Made by a program: the position numbers and the translations under genes
In this document: positions 20,419 through 31,069 of the stretch, in pieces
Numbering within the stretch: position 1 is the stretch's first letter
Layout of the letters: the number at the start of each line of letters is the position of its first letter
Notes under the pieces: generated by a model
Databases searched by the model: none
What the model was told of the DNA's origin: nothing
What the model saw: the letters and a program-made list of their open reading frames with translations, nothing else
NCBI GenBank assembly: GCA_037179335.1
Contig: JAKZHN010000002.1
Coordinates: 186,001 to 250,000, forward strand
DNA length: 64,000 nt
Direction: 5' to 3'
From: Cyclaneusma minus
Taxonomy: Eukaryota; Ascomycota; Leotiomycetes; Marthamycetales; Marthamycetaceae

Positions 20419-20854
20419 GAAGCTGGGCATGGAAGCCGTTATTCAGAGGCTGGAAGCACATCATGTCACAAGCACATATCATGGATTTAGACAGCTTCCG
20501 TATTAAACGAAGTTTGATGGCTCCATGATTCATACAGAGGCATTGATTCTCTGAGACCAGGAGTGAATCCTGGAAAGGTGTACCCATGATGTCCCAGCAT
20601 AAAAGCCCGTGAACAGAAGTCACAGGCCACCCAAAGCCAGATGTTCGCTCGCTAATATGCAGCCAGACGCCATGCAGACAAATGCCATTATGCCTTGAAA
20701 ACAAGTCCCGGAAGACCTCCGCTGAAACGCCATCATGACGCTATGTGGTAGACTGATGCAGTAAAAACAAAATCTCCCTGTGCGCTGTCGAGCCAGCACT
20801 GTTGGAGAGATACCGAGCCATGAAGATCCATGAGCAAGCCGTAGGCGCGAATGA
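20419..20854. other. Intergenic region between MITE and SPT2 3' end
   Basis: Nothing recognised. A minus-strand open frame at 20327-20704 overlaps the MITE edge and has no motif. Confidence 0.4.
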
Positions 20855-21946
20855 TCAACGACGACCAGCTAAAGCTGCCAGCTTACGTCGTTTCTCTTCC
20901 TTCTCTCGCTTGTGGCGTGCCTCCTCCCTGGCCGCTTCTTCGTCTTCCAAGCGAGCAATCCTAGCGGCTTTCTCTTCTTCCTCATCGACTTCGAAGGCAG
21001 CAGCTTCCATATCGGAAGAAACATCGGACTCGTAGTCTTCCTCCTCGTCCATGTCGTCATCGTCGTCTTCGCGGGCATAGCTGCTTCGTTTGGAGGTCTG
21101 GTAGCTGCTGCCGTGGCCGTTCGCTCGTTTGGGAGCAGAAGGAGGTGTAGGCTTGGAGGCAGTCCTGGGGGCAGTCTTGGAGGCAGTTTTGAGTAGAGCG
21201 GGGTTCGGTCGAGCAGTACCGGTGTAGCCAGTGGTAGCCAGGGCAGCTTTCTTGACCTTCTTGACTGGGGCCTGTGCTTGAGCACCAGTCGCGCCTCCCA
21301 TCTTTCCGCCGTTCTCCTTGACGCCGTTGCGTCCGTCCTTGAGAGCCGGCTGCTTCGACGAGCCACTTCCCTTGACTGCCACACCTCGAGTAGACTGCAA
21401 AGCCCTTCCTTTGCCCCGCTTCATTGGATCGACCTCAACCTTCTTGTGCTGTATTTTGCCAACCTGACCCAGTGTGGCTTGGGCCGCCGTAGCTCTTGCC
21501 ATAATCTCTTCATACGATCCTTTCTTGGGGGGTGGTTTGGGAGCGCTTGAGCCTGGCGGGGCAAGAGTGACGTTGGAAGCTGAAGCCGAAGTTCTGGCCA
21601 CAGCGGAATAAGAGGGTCTGGCCACGGCGGCGGATGAGGTCTTGGTTACGGTGGCAGAGGAAGGTTTGGTGCCATCTCGGGTGCCACTGTTCAGTCTTTG
21701 AACAGAGGCCGTCGGTCTGGCCTGAGAGATTTGTCGGGGAGGGTTCGTAGCGCTTGGGTCTTTGCGGGCGATCTTATCGGCAGGGCGGGAGAGCTCTTGA
21801 TCGGCTTTGCGCTTGGGTGGCGCATAAGTAGTAGTTGAGGAAGGCGTGGGCTCGCCGCCGTTGATCTGGGCGAGCAGGTCGGAGATCTTGAAGTTGTGAG
21901 CACACAGACTGGAGGCAGACAGAGGCAATGCTGGGCTTACCGGCAT
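20855..21946 (-). CDS. spt2: SPT2-family chromatin protein
   Basis: Two exons: 21946-21941 (Met-Pro) and 21886-20855, about 345 aa. It is Lys/Ser/Ala/Pro-rich and low-complexity, beginning PISDLLAQINGG. The diagnostic C-terminus has an acidic block (DDDDDMDEEEDYESDVSSDMEA) followed by a charged helix (ARIARLEDEEAAREEARHKR) ending RKLAALAGRR, as in SPT2/KIAA1841-type histone chaperones. SPT2 binds H3-H4 and DNA and acts in transcription elongation and chromatin repair. The intron (54 nt, 21887-21940) has a GTAAGC donor and an AAG acceptor, is a multiple of three and has no stop. Without splicing the protein would begin MPVSPALPLSASS and gain 18 residues. The frame also extends upstream to 21973. 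Confidence 0.8.
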   Translation of the reverse strand: MPVSPALPLSASSLCAHNFKISDLLAQINGGEPTPSSTTTYAPPKRKADQELSRPADKIARKDPSATNPPRQISQARPTASVQRLNSGTRDGTKPSSATVTKTSSAAVARPSYSAVARTSASASNVTLAPPGSSAPKPPPKKGSYEEIMARATAAQATLGQVGKIQHKKVEVDPMKRGKGRALQSTRGVAVKGSGSSKQPALKDGRNGVKENGGKMGGATGAQAQAPVKKVKKAALATTGYTGTARPNPALLKTASKTAPRTASKPTPPSAPKRANGHGSSYQTSKRSSYAREDDDDDMDEEEDYESDVSSDMEAAAFEVDEEEEKAARIARLEDEEAAREEARHKREKEEKRRKLAALAGRR

Positions 21947-22583
21947 GGTTGCGGAGTGTGAGGTGTTCGGCAACGACGTAACAATGCAAGACGGCTGTCA
22001 AACAAGCTGGGCGCCCGGTGACATGAACGGAGTCTGCACAGTCATTGACGGGCGGACAGAAGAGGATGGAGCACGCACACGCCGCCCGAAAGATGGGGAA
22101 GCACTGTTTGGGGCAGCGAGCGGCGCTCTGAAGATGGCAACGAAAGATGTTTGTCGGACGCAGCGCAGGCGGAGCAGCTTCAAAGCATTTATTGTTATTC
22201 GCTTTCTAGAAGCACACGAAAGTCCGCAGCACGCTATCCAACCAGGAAAGGCGGCGGGCGCCAAAAGTGCCGATCCGGAAAGGCGCCACAGCCTTGCGAG
22301 CCTGGATTCCAAGGCCGCCGCCGGTCCAGCCCAGCATGCGGCCAGCCCACTTGGGCCAGGCCTCGCTACGCGCACTTTTGGAATTTCTTCTATTCCTCCA
22401 TCGTCACCACCACTCCCCAAAATCTCCAACCTCCGAACTTGTGAATTCAGTCTCCGCCCAACTTGCGGTTAAATTGATTGGATCTCCTGTTCTACACAGC
22501 ACACCTACAGTAAGTTGCATTGCCCGAGGATACAGGCGCGCAAGACGAGCATCGCTGACTGGCGCGACAGAACAACCGTCAAC
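21947..22583. promoter_or_regulatory. Divergent promoter region, SPT2 / ribosomal protein P2
   Basis: 637 bp between start codons facing away from each other. Open frames here lack recognisable content. It includes the 5'-UTR intron of the P2 gene at the right end. Confidence 0.5.
22510..22570 (+). promoter_or_regulatory. 5'-UTR intron of the ribosomal protein P2 gene
   Basis: ACCTACA is followed by a consensus GTAAGT donor at 22510. A CTGAC branch site and GACAG acceptor end at 22570, 13 nt before the P2 start codon. Leader introns near the ATG are common in fungal ribosomal protein genes. Confidence 0.65.
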
Positions 22584-23035
22584 ATGAAGCACCTCGCCGC
22601 TTACCTTCTCCTTGGCCTTGGTGGCAACACCTCGCCTTCCGCTGCCGACGTCAAGGCCGTTCTCGAGTCTGTTGGCATCGAGGCTGACGACGAGCGTCTC
22701 AACACCCTGATCAAGGAGCTTGAGGGCAAGGACATCAACGAGGTATGCTTGATGCGAGTCCCAGATGCGCGGCTTGGTGCAGGACGCTGATTGTGTGTAG
22801 CTCATCTCCGAGGGCGCTGGCAAGCTCGCCTCCGTCCCATCTGGCGGTGCCGGTGGTGCTGCTCCTGCCGCTGGCGGAGCTGCTGCTCCCGCCGCCGAGG
22901 AGGCCAAGGAGGAGGAGAAGAAGGAAGAGGGTATGTTGGATCCATATGATTCCCGCTGCATGTACCGCAAAGCTAACGACCGGTGCAGAGAAGGAAGAGT
23001 CCGACGAGGACATGGGCTTCGGTCTCTTCGACTAA
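22584..23035 (+). CDS. RPP2: 60S acidic ribosomal protein P2
   Basis: Exons 22584-22742, 22801-22930 and 22989-23035, total 111 aa, the usual length. Motifs: MKHLAAYLLLGLGGNTSPSA, IEADDERLNTLIKELEGKDI, ISEGAGKLASVPSG, an Ala/Gly/Pro-rich hinge, and the stalk-tip terminus EESDEDMGFGLFD that recruits elongation factors. It forms P1/P2 dimers on the P0 stalk of the large subunit. Introns of 58 nt each have GTATGC/GTATGT donors and branch sites GCTGA and GCTAACG. It is followed in tandem by RPS15 about 600 bp downstream. Confidence 0.96.
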
Positions 23036-23640
23036 GCACCTACTTCACCCTGCTTCGCACCCGACTTTATGGAGGGCGCCTCGGAAGAAGCTGCGCGATC
23101 TTTGCAAACGCATTACGGATGTCACAGGGCGGTGGTTAGGACTTGATCTACGAATCTATCCACGGCAGCTCCCGGCGTTTGAAATAAAGATGTAGACAGT
23201 GCAATCAAAGACGTGCTTCCTCCGATTCTTGGTGTTGCGATTTTGTGACCTTCAAATGCTTCAGAACTGAACCCGTCAGTGTAATTGTGACATCGTAGCT
23301 ACATGTAAAGAAGTCGAGAGTAACGACTTCAGAATCAACACGCCAAAAAACGACTCCAAATAATCTTGCACAAAGTCCAGAAAAGATAGAGATCTAGTCC
23401 ATCAATTATTTGGTGGGCCAAGATTTCGCCAGGGTTTTCTGCCCTTGCTGCACTGCGCCACAGTCACATGACCGTCTCGCTTAGAGGCTGCTCTGCGCTT
23501 TAGCCTCTTGGCACCCAGCACTTTAGCATCCAGTCTGAGCCGCGCCCTCGATCCAACTCCAACCACGACGACAACCGCCGACTTCCATCTTCGCCTTTCG
23601 ACCATCTCGAAAAGCGAACCCCAGTCGAACAATCGCAATC
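23036..23640. other. Intergenic region between RPP2 and RPS15
   Basis: Contains the RPP2 3' UTR and RPS15 promoter. AGGGTTTT at 23431 resembles a partial telobox (AACCCT), a motif sometimes found at fungal ribosomal protein promoters, and TCACATGACC lies near 23,464. No gene. Confidence 0.4.
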
Positions 23641-24376
23641 ATGGCGGACGACGAATACGTGAGTAGCCATCTCGTGGGCTGCAGGCCCTGCGCAGAGCCG
23701 CCTTCCGTGGACGCAATCGAGAACTTTGCTGACTTTTGTGCGCCCACTACAGAACGCCGAGGAGGCTGCTGAGATCAAGAAGAAGCGCGCATTCCGCAAG
23801 TTCTCCTACCGTGGCATCGACCTCGACCAGTACGACTCCCTCTCCACTCCCTGATGGCGCGCGCACCACACCTACACGTCGACACCTATATCCACATCTG
23901 TGGCACACCAGAGAATCTAAAGGGGAGCCTTGGCTAACCCTGTATTCTCAACAGACTCCTCGACCTCTCCTCCGACCAGCTCCGCGATGTCGTGCACGCC
24001 CGTGCTCGCCGTAGGTTTAACCGCGGTCTCAAGCGCAAGCCCATGGGCCTGATCAAGAAGCTCCGCAAGGCCAAGCAGGAGGCCAAGCCCAACGAGAAGC
24101 CCGACTTGGTGAAGACGCACCTCCGAGACATGATTGTCGTCCCCGAGATGATCGGCTCTGTCATCGGCATCTACTCCGGAAAGGAGTTCAACCAGGTCGA
24201 GATCAAGCCTGAGATGGTTGGTCACTACTTGGGAGAATTCTCCATCTCTTAGTAAGTTGAGATCCAGCAGTGAAGCAGTCTGAAGCAGATGCTAACAATT
24301 CTACAGCAAGCCCGTCAAGCACGGTAGGCCCGGTATCGGTGCTACCCACTCCTCGCGTTTCATTCCTCTCAAATAG
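23641..24376 (+). CDS. RPS15: 40S ribosomal protein S15 (uS19)
   Basis: Four exons: 23641-23658, 23753-23829, 23955-24251 and 24307-24376, total 153 aa. The first exon is only six codons (MADDEY). Motifs: KKKRAFRKFSYRGIDLDQLL, HARARRRFNRGLKRKP, KTHLRDMIVVPEMIGSVIGI, YSGKEFNQVEIKPEMVGHYL, and the conserved tail KHGRPGIGATHSSRFIPLK. It sits in the head of the small subunit. Introns are 94, 125 and 55 nt; the last has a perfect TGCTAACAATTCTACAG end. Intron 2 starts with GTACGA inside the Gln codon of LDQ, and splicing to 23955 restores LDQLLDLSSDQ. Confidence 0.97.
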
Positions 24377-25503
24377 ATGCTCGGATTCTATGGGTTCTAT
24401 GGAGGACATGGCAAGGGCTTGGATGGATGCATTGCATTACTGGCACATCGGTACAGCCAGAGATGGGTACAGTTGTGATGGTTAGCACTGCAATGCCAAA
24501 GTCGTGCCAAATTCACACGATGAAATGAAATTACCTCTTGAATCGACTCCTGCCTCTACCATGCCTTAGTTGAATGCCATGGTGAAGAAACGTGGCTATG
24601 CTTTGTCGTAATGTACGGAGATCGCTGGACTCGGCGTCCGTGAGACCTGTATTTTGACTCTACATGTGATTGTGCTTTTTCATTCTCCATCACATCCGAC
24701 ATTTGGTGATCCACAGTTACTCTACTTTCGTTCAATGAAAATACAACATAGCACACGTGATCCTTGAACAGCCAATGCAGCTGGGATTGAAATGGACGCT
24801 GTTGTCTGCTTCCAAGGCCAATCTATTTCATTTCGCTTCTAGAGAACGCTTTGTATCGTTCCGTATTCCCGGTCACTTCAAAAATACCCAATAGCCGGGG
24901 ATTCCTGGTTATATGGAACCAATCTACCATGTTCATCCGACGACACCACGAATATCAGGCAGGCATATTGTCTATGCCTCATTTACACGGCATTGGGAAA
25001 GCATGTTCAGTGAAAGTCTCGTATTGATATTAACGAGCTATGTTCAGGTCCGAGAACTAGAATCGGGCTGCTGTGAAGTACAGTCTCTCCTCATGTTCGG
25101 ACGGGTATCAACTACCACCGATCTATACTAGAGACCGAAGGCAACCGATTCAGGTGCGCAATTGAGAACGTGTCGAGCTATCGGACCGTGAGGGTCTAGA
25201 ATGCCAGTGGCAAAGACGGAACTTTTCGCAAACCAAAACCGATGTAGTTAGAGCACCGCGAAATTCAAAGGGATAAACCGGGCACCGTTGGTCTTCAGTG
25301 GCTTTTGATAGAGAGGAAAGGTGTGAACTCAAGTGCAGAACCGCAAAGACGACTCGGTGAAGTTTGGCGAAGGCTGAGTAAGCTGAGACGACTTGTCAAA
25401 GACAAATTGACGAGACTGGACGCTTTTAGACCGATGAGGCCAGTAACAGAGCAGCTTGGGCGAGCAGACGGTACGGCTAACAGAGACCGGAAGATGAGGA
25501 AAT
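24377..25503. other. Intergenic region, about 1.1 kb
   Basis: Convergent 3' flanks of RPS15 (+) and the NUFIP1-like gene (-). Open frames here are short and have no recognisable motif. No RNA gene seen. Confidence 0.5.
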
Positions 25504-27455
25504 CTAGACTTCGTCGTCGCCGTACTGACTCTCGCTCTTGATGTGGGCATCGTCCTGCTCAGCGAGACCACCATCCTGCTGAGCGTTGTTTGGCTTTGGA
25601 TCATCCAACAGGCCCCTGGCGCGAAGCTGCATGATCGACTTGAAGACAGTGAGATCATCCTTCTCCTTGTCATTCTGGATCATTCGCTGAGCAAGTGTCA
25701 TTCTGCCTCCGTTCAAGGCCTTCTCCCTCAAAGCTGCGTCTCGGGCAGCCTGGTCATGAATGAAACGGCACTTGCCCTTCTTGCCACAAACTCCACCAGT
25801 CGAGAAATACTTGCAGGGGCGCTGGATCTGGGCCTTAGGAACGGCAGGTGGCTCTGGCTGTGCTGATGCGGCAGCTTTTGATGACTGCTTTTCAGGTCGC
25901 TCGTCGTCGGAGTCCGAATCGGAGCTCGAGGAAGATTCTTCGTCGTAATCCTGAGCGCCAGTGCCAGTACCGTCCATTTCGACATCGCCACCCTCGTCGC
26001 CATCTTCTTCGTCACCAATGTCTCCGACGTTCCTCTTCCTCTTGGATCCAGCCTTGGAGCCAGCTTTCATGGCCTCTTGAAGCTTCTTCTCAGCCTTCTC
26101 CAACTTCTTGCGCAGCTGCTCGGCTTTCTCTTGCTTTCTTTCAAGCTTCGACTTCTTCTCCCCGCCATCAGACCTAGTCTTGGACTTTTCGCGGGTAGAA
26201 TGTTCCTCGGCGCGCCGCTTGGCGAGTTCTGCCTCCTTGGCCTGCTTACGGGCTGCGGTGGGGAAGTTCCTCTTGCGCTCCGCAATCCATGCCTGAAGAT
26301 CACTAGGCAGCCTAGACAAGGGGTTAACGGCAAGCTCACGAGGGCGATGGCAGGGAAACGATAAACATACTTTGGGGCATCATCTCCAAGCATAGCGACT
26401 AGCCGTGCCTCTTCATCAAGTTCCTCGTCTTCACTTTCCTCATGGTCCTCGCCATGAGGTGTAAGACCGAGCTGATTGTGCTTGCGCTTCTTCTTCTTTC
26501 GCTTCTTGTCATGGTTAGAGTAGTCAACGGCATCCGACTCAGGCTTCTGAGGCAGATCGGTACCATGGTGGGCACCATTGGGCCGAGGGCGGTTCCTATC
26601 ATTGCCGTAGCCACCCCTGCCTCCGCGGTTGTTGAATCCTCCACGGCCTCTGAAACCATTGGACTGGTAGTGCTCATTGCCCCTGAAGCCACTTTGTGGA
26701 GGGCCTTGAGGAGCATAGGCTTGCTGCTGGTACGGTGCGGGAGATTGTGCGACAGGGGAGTGACTGGGTGGACCGGCATAGTAACCATTGTTGCCCGCTT
26801 GAGCAGAACGATCACCTTCGAAACCCATGCGGATTGGAGGACCCATGAGAGGGGCGTCATAGCCACCACGGCCGCTGCCTCCTTGGCCACGGCCACGGCC
26901 ACGACCTCCAGCACCGTAGGGTGATGCCTGGGAATGATTGGGTTGACCTCCCCACTGCTGCTGGGGTGGACCACTTGGGTGAGGTGGCTGTGAAGGAGGG
27001 TAGCTGTTCTGCGGTGGCGGAGACTGCTGATACTGCGGACCACCATATGCCGGCTGCGGATAAGCGTGTGGGGCATAGTTGGGGTGGTAGTTTTGTACAG
27101 ACAAGGGAACTGGAGGTGGAGGCTGCTGTTGCGCGGGGCCCTGCTGATGCTGCTGCGGCTGTTCATGTGGCCACTGTGCTGCAGGATAACCGCCTTGAGG
27201 AGCTTGCGGACCCATGTACGGAGCAGGACTCTGCTGTCCGTAGCCACCAGCTACAGGTGGAGGACAGCCGTAGCCAGAATTGTACTGGGGAGTGTAGTCA
27301 CCTCGGCCTTGGTGGTGATTGCCGCGACCTCGAATGGATCCGCCACCGCGTGAAGATGGCTGGGCTCCATACGAAGGCTGCTGCTGGTACTGGTAGCCAG
27401 CGGGACCAGCCTGGGGAGGCGGCGGCGGAGGCGGGTAGTTGTAGTTCGACGCCAT
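25504..27455 (-). CDS. NUFIP1-domain protein with CCCH zinc finger
   Basis: Two exons: 27455-26371 and 26311-25504, total 630 aa. The first about 280 residues are low-complexity and rich in Pro, Gln, Tyr and Gly (PPPPPPPQAGPAGYQYQQQ), with RGG-type repeats that suggest RNA binding. A Lys-rich block (DKKRKKKKRKHNQLG) and an acidic block precede the NUFIP1 signature LPSDLQAWIAERKRNFPTAA. A long charged coiled coil, an acidic Ser/Asp stretch and one CCCH finger (RPCKYFSTGGVCGKKGKCRF) follow; the C-terminus has TLAQRMIQNDKEKDDLTVFK. NUFIP/Rsa1 proteins assist box C/D snoRNP assembly with the R2TP complex, so a nuclear role in ribosome or snoRNP biogenesis is likely (inference). The 59-nt intron (26312-26370) has a GTATGT donor and a CTAG acceptor; splicing gives DAPK/LPSDLQ. 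Confidence 0.8.
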
Positions 27456-28232
27456 ACTTCCAGTCGCTGTCTTCTTTCGCTTGGACGGCTGGGAGGGCTT
27501 GGATGAGCTGGATGGCTGCTCTGGGGGCGAGGTATGATCCTCTGGAGATTCGGAGCGTGCAGAAGGTCGAGCTTGGTGATGCTGGCCACGGCCTCGGGCA
27601 CCACGACTGGACTGACCTCTGGTCCAGCCTCTGCACTGGCCTCGAGAAGTCGGGCGGGACGACGACTAGTGCAACGAGTAAGAATGAGACGGAGCAGAGG
27701 AACACAATATATCCAACGTCGGTTGTGCGACGGACAACGCGAGAAGCAATCGCGATGGACGAAGCGCGGAGGAGATGGGAAGGAACGGAGAGCGAATACT
27801 GACCTGCGGACGTGAAGAGCCCATGGCTGCGGTGCGTCTGTGCGTGCGGCTAGTCGATTTCGGAATGGTGCGTGTGCTTGGACTCGAGGGACGGCAGTGA
27901 TTTTCGTTCAATTCTGGTCACCCGCGATCGATTGATGACCAAGGGCGCGGAGAGCTGATGAAGCAAATTTAAACTGGAGCAAGCAAACGCCTAGTCTGCA
28001 GTCAGTTGTACATTGCTGGCCTGCTCGGGAAAACAAGAGCGCAGGCTTCTGGAGTCTTTTTCGCTAAGCGCATTGCCGACCGCGCAGCCCGCCTCGCGTG
28101 TCTGTCACGTGATTGGCTCCGGCGAGGACTCCCCAGGAGTGCGCTCGTCACAGAAGCCCTGCGCGCCGCCCTTGGGCCCCGACAGCCTTTCAACTTCTCG
28201 TAGCAATTCGGTCAGACTGTCAGATGCTCGCC
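27456..28232. promoter_or_regulatory. Divergent promoter region, NUFIP1-like gene / RPC8
   Basis: 777 bp between start codons facing away from each other. Open frames inside lack domain support and are probably leader sequence. It contains the CACGTGAT/CCAAT pair listed separately. Confidence 0.5.
28105..28116. promoter_or_regulatory. CACGTGA E-box overlapping an inverted CCAAT box
   Basis: TCACGTGATTGG combines a palindromic CACGTG (bHLH/Cbf1-type site) with ATTGG, the reverse complement of CCAAT. It lies about 117 bp upstream of the RPC8 start. Composite TCACGTGATTGG-like sites are known near core promoters of ascomycete housekeeping genes, here presumably serving RPC8. Confidence 0.5.
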
Positions 28233-28935
28233 ATGTTCATGCTGGTGAGTAGAATTTTGCGCAACTATGCTGTGGGAACTATGCTGATATGCGCCAGACG
28301 ACCATCTCCGACCTGGTCCAGGTTGAGCCCGCCGAGTTTGGGAAGAATGACCGCGAGGCCATCGAGGACTGCATCAACTCCAAGTATGCCAACAAGGTGA
28401 TCCCCCAGATCGGCCTCTGTATCTGCTTCTACGACATCGCCTCTGCCTCCCAGGGTCTCATTGGCCATGGGACTGGTCTCATCAATGTCAACGGCAAGCC
28501 TCTCTCCTTCATCCCCCCTCTCCCCCAAGATTCTTCTGTGGGACGTTCCGCTAAGACTCGTTTGCAGCGGTGTTCCGTGTCCTCGTCTTCCGCCCCTTCA
28601 GACACGAAGTCATAGTAGGCAAAATCAGCAGCTCCAGCAAAGACGGCATGAAGATTCGCACCGATTTTTTCGACGAGATCTGGGTGCCAGCAGAGAGAAT
28701 GCCAGATGGCTCCAGGTTCAGCGCTCCGGACAAGCAATGGATAGTGGAAAGCGACGGCGATACGTTGTACCTCGACAACCACGATAGCGTCAGGGTCAGG
28801 GTTGAGTCTGAGATTTGGGAAGACACGACACCAACAGGTCCCGGAGAGGAAGACGAGGCGGGCGCAAAGTCTCCTTACATCATCTACGGTTCGATGCTTG
28901 ACGCTGGCTTGGGGCCATGTATTTGGTGGGATTGA
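28233..28935 (+). CDS. RPC25: DNA-directed RNA polymerase III subunit RPC8 (Rpc25)
   Basis: Exons 28233-28244, 28298-28493 and 28568-28935, total 191 aa. The joined N-terminus MFMLTTISDLVQV closely resembles the family start, followed by NSKYANKVIPQIGLCICFYD and GLIGHGTGLINVN (RPB7-like tip domain), then FRVLVFRPFRHEVIVGKISS, KIRTDFFDEIWVP and the OB-type domain ending GAGLG-like LDAGLGPCIWWD. It pairs with Rpc17 in the Pol III stalk and is needed for initiation. Exon 1 has only four codons. Intron 2 (28494-28567, 74 nt) begins with GCAAGC rather than GT; only this GC donor keeps the frame into FRVLVFRPF. An in-frame ATG at 28224 would add three residues. Confidence 0.9.
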
Positions 28936-29689
28936 GGCAGTCCCGAGAATGTGTGGAAAGATGACATTCTCCCAAAAACGATTTTCAGCCCTCTGCAACA
29001 CAGAGGCCGGTTCTCAGGGAGGCAATACTGGAGCATTTCAAAGGGCACTAGCATCGGACGGCGTTTGTTCTTGGCTTCGAAAATCAAACATATGAGCATT
29101 ATGCTGGCTTATGAATTTGGCGACACCAGGGATAGTGCTGGCTAATGGCAGTACAGACGATGCTACCTACATCTTGCGGTGGTTATCATTGTCTGAAGAC
29201 TCCAGCCCGCATGAGTCAGCTCACTGTTTCAATGTTGGTGTGTTCGAAGAGGTGGGTGACAGTAATCGGTGCATCTTAGTCAGACTCACTGAGTTTGATC
29301 TTTTCGTCTCCAGAGAGTTCTGGGGACGGGGTATATTCTCGTTCGGTAGTCTCGTGACCCCAGCTATTCACGAATCACAACACACTTCTTGGTTCCCATC
29401 AACGTTTCGGGTCCCCTGGATTACTCCCAACCTCCTAGTCCTGATTCTTTGAATTTCTTCTCCTACCATCTTTCTTGTCCGAATTGCTTCTTAGTCTCAC
29501 TACTCTGTTCCAATGTGTTGGCATGTTTTCATTTTTCATCGTGCCACCCAGCATAGGAGCGGTCTCGACCTCAAGCTATTCATTCAGCGTTTTTCATCTG
29601 TTTTCCCAAAGACCCAAACCCGACAAGTGTGCGTAACGCCTCTGCTATTCTACAAGAAGTATATATATGCATCCCTCCCACGACTTCCC
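28936..29689. other. Intergenic region between convergent genes RPC8 and the Zn2Cys6 factor
   Basis: Nothing recognised beyond presumed 3' UTRs. Several short open frames have no motif. The region around 29,380-29,520 is pyrimidine-rich. Confidence 0.4.
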
Positions 29690-31069
29690 TCAGCTTTCCG
29701 ACATTGACGGGGCAATCTTAGCCAGGATGTCAATATGCGAATGGACGTCACCAGAGAAGCCCTCCTCAGCCTGGGGTATCACTTCCGATTGCCAGCAGTC
29801 GCCCCAAATCTCTTCATTCAGCGGACCCTCCGTATCGGCAACCCGAATAGCCCACTCCATCTTCGGCCACCACTCGCGCGGCAAGAAAGTCATGATACCT
29901 GTGACCTCACGCTTGGCAGTTCCACGCAGCCACCATGCTTCGTCGCAGGCTCGTGTCAGAGCAAAGAAACAGGCGATTATGACGAGCGTTCGAGGATCCT
30001 GCTGTTCAATAAGCTCAACGAAACGTCGAGAGACGGTGGCTGGGAAGCCAAGGATCCGCCCTCGTTCCGGCTTCTCGTGCGCCCAATTCAGGTAGGCGAC
30101 GGAATGCACGTAAGCTTTCCGAGTTTCTGTCTTGAGAGGCTCTTCTAGTCCTTCGAATTGCTCGTCCATTCCTTCCAGGATCGGACCGAAGAACTTTGGC
30201 CTGCTTGGCTGGAGGTCTAGGGCTACGGCGGGCTGGGACTTGATGATAGGCAGGACTCGTTCGCTGCTCCGAAGCCATTGCCACGTTGTGAGCACCACCA
30301 ATTTCACACCTTGGAAGGAGTGAAACCACGGAATGGGTAGAGTATAGCCGTTCTCTCCATCTTGCTTATCAGCGTCTTCTTCAAGGAACAGTCTGGAGGC
30401 CGATGCTTGAAAAGCTACTAGACAGCTTGTGATGAACAGTGCCTCTGCATTGGATGCGTTGGGGCCTTCCCGCAGCATGGATGAGTATTTGCTCAAGGCT
30501 GAGCCCATATACGCGTGTGATGTTCGAGCCAGGCTTTGGTCTTGCGGAGTAAGTGCTCGGAGATGTAAAGCTGAGACGGCTAAAACAGCGTCAAGAAGAC
30601 AGGGGACCTCAAAAGCCAAGGCAGGCACTGTCATTGACCAAGCTTCTTCAGAAGACGAAATGTGTAAAGCCGCCAGGGTCTTCGAGGTCGTGGCGGTATA
30701 GTGGTGCATGAGGCGCAGCTCGGTAGCCCGCGAGACGGCCGGCCGTATCGAAAGGACGTCGACAGTGCCCAGCGAAGAATTGGGAGACGACGCGGACTCG
30801 TATTTGACCATTGCAGACTCTGAGTCAAGCGAAGCCTGTCGCTGAGTGTATGCTGGGGTGGGTGGCAGTGGCACAGCGCCACCGTCCTCGAAATCGCAGT
30901 CAACGCCATGTTTGATGCAGTTCCCGCACTGAGGATGGACTTCGTCGCACTACGAAGATGTTAGACATGGACAGCATGATGCAAGGAAAGCGGTGGTTAC
31001 TTTGATTTTGCGTAGCTTGCAGCGTTGGCAGCCAGCTCTTGACTTCTTGTGCGATCTTCGGGGAGGCAT
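29690..31069 (-). CDS. Zn(II)2Cys6 transcription factor, UPC2-like family
   Basis: Two exons: 31069-31001 and 30949-29690, total 442 aa. The intron (51 nt) splits the zinc cluster after KIK; splicing gives AGCQRCKLRKIKCDEVHPQC, continuing GNCIKHGVDCDF, all six cysteines of a C6 binuclear cluster at residues about 14-40. The C-terminal part has ATELRLMHHYTATTSKTLAA and VPALAFEVPCLLDAVLAVSA, then LHLRAL, the pattern of short fungal regulators related to sterol uptake control protein Upc2. Most of these are uncharacterised and not proven sterol regulators. It is the last gene before the AT-rich isochore, about 1 kb from the boundary. Confidence 0.85.
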
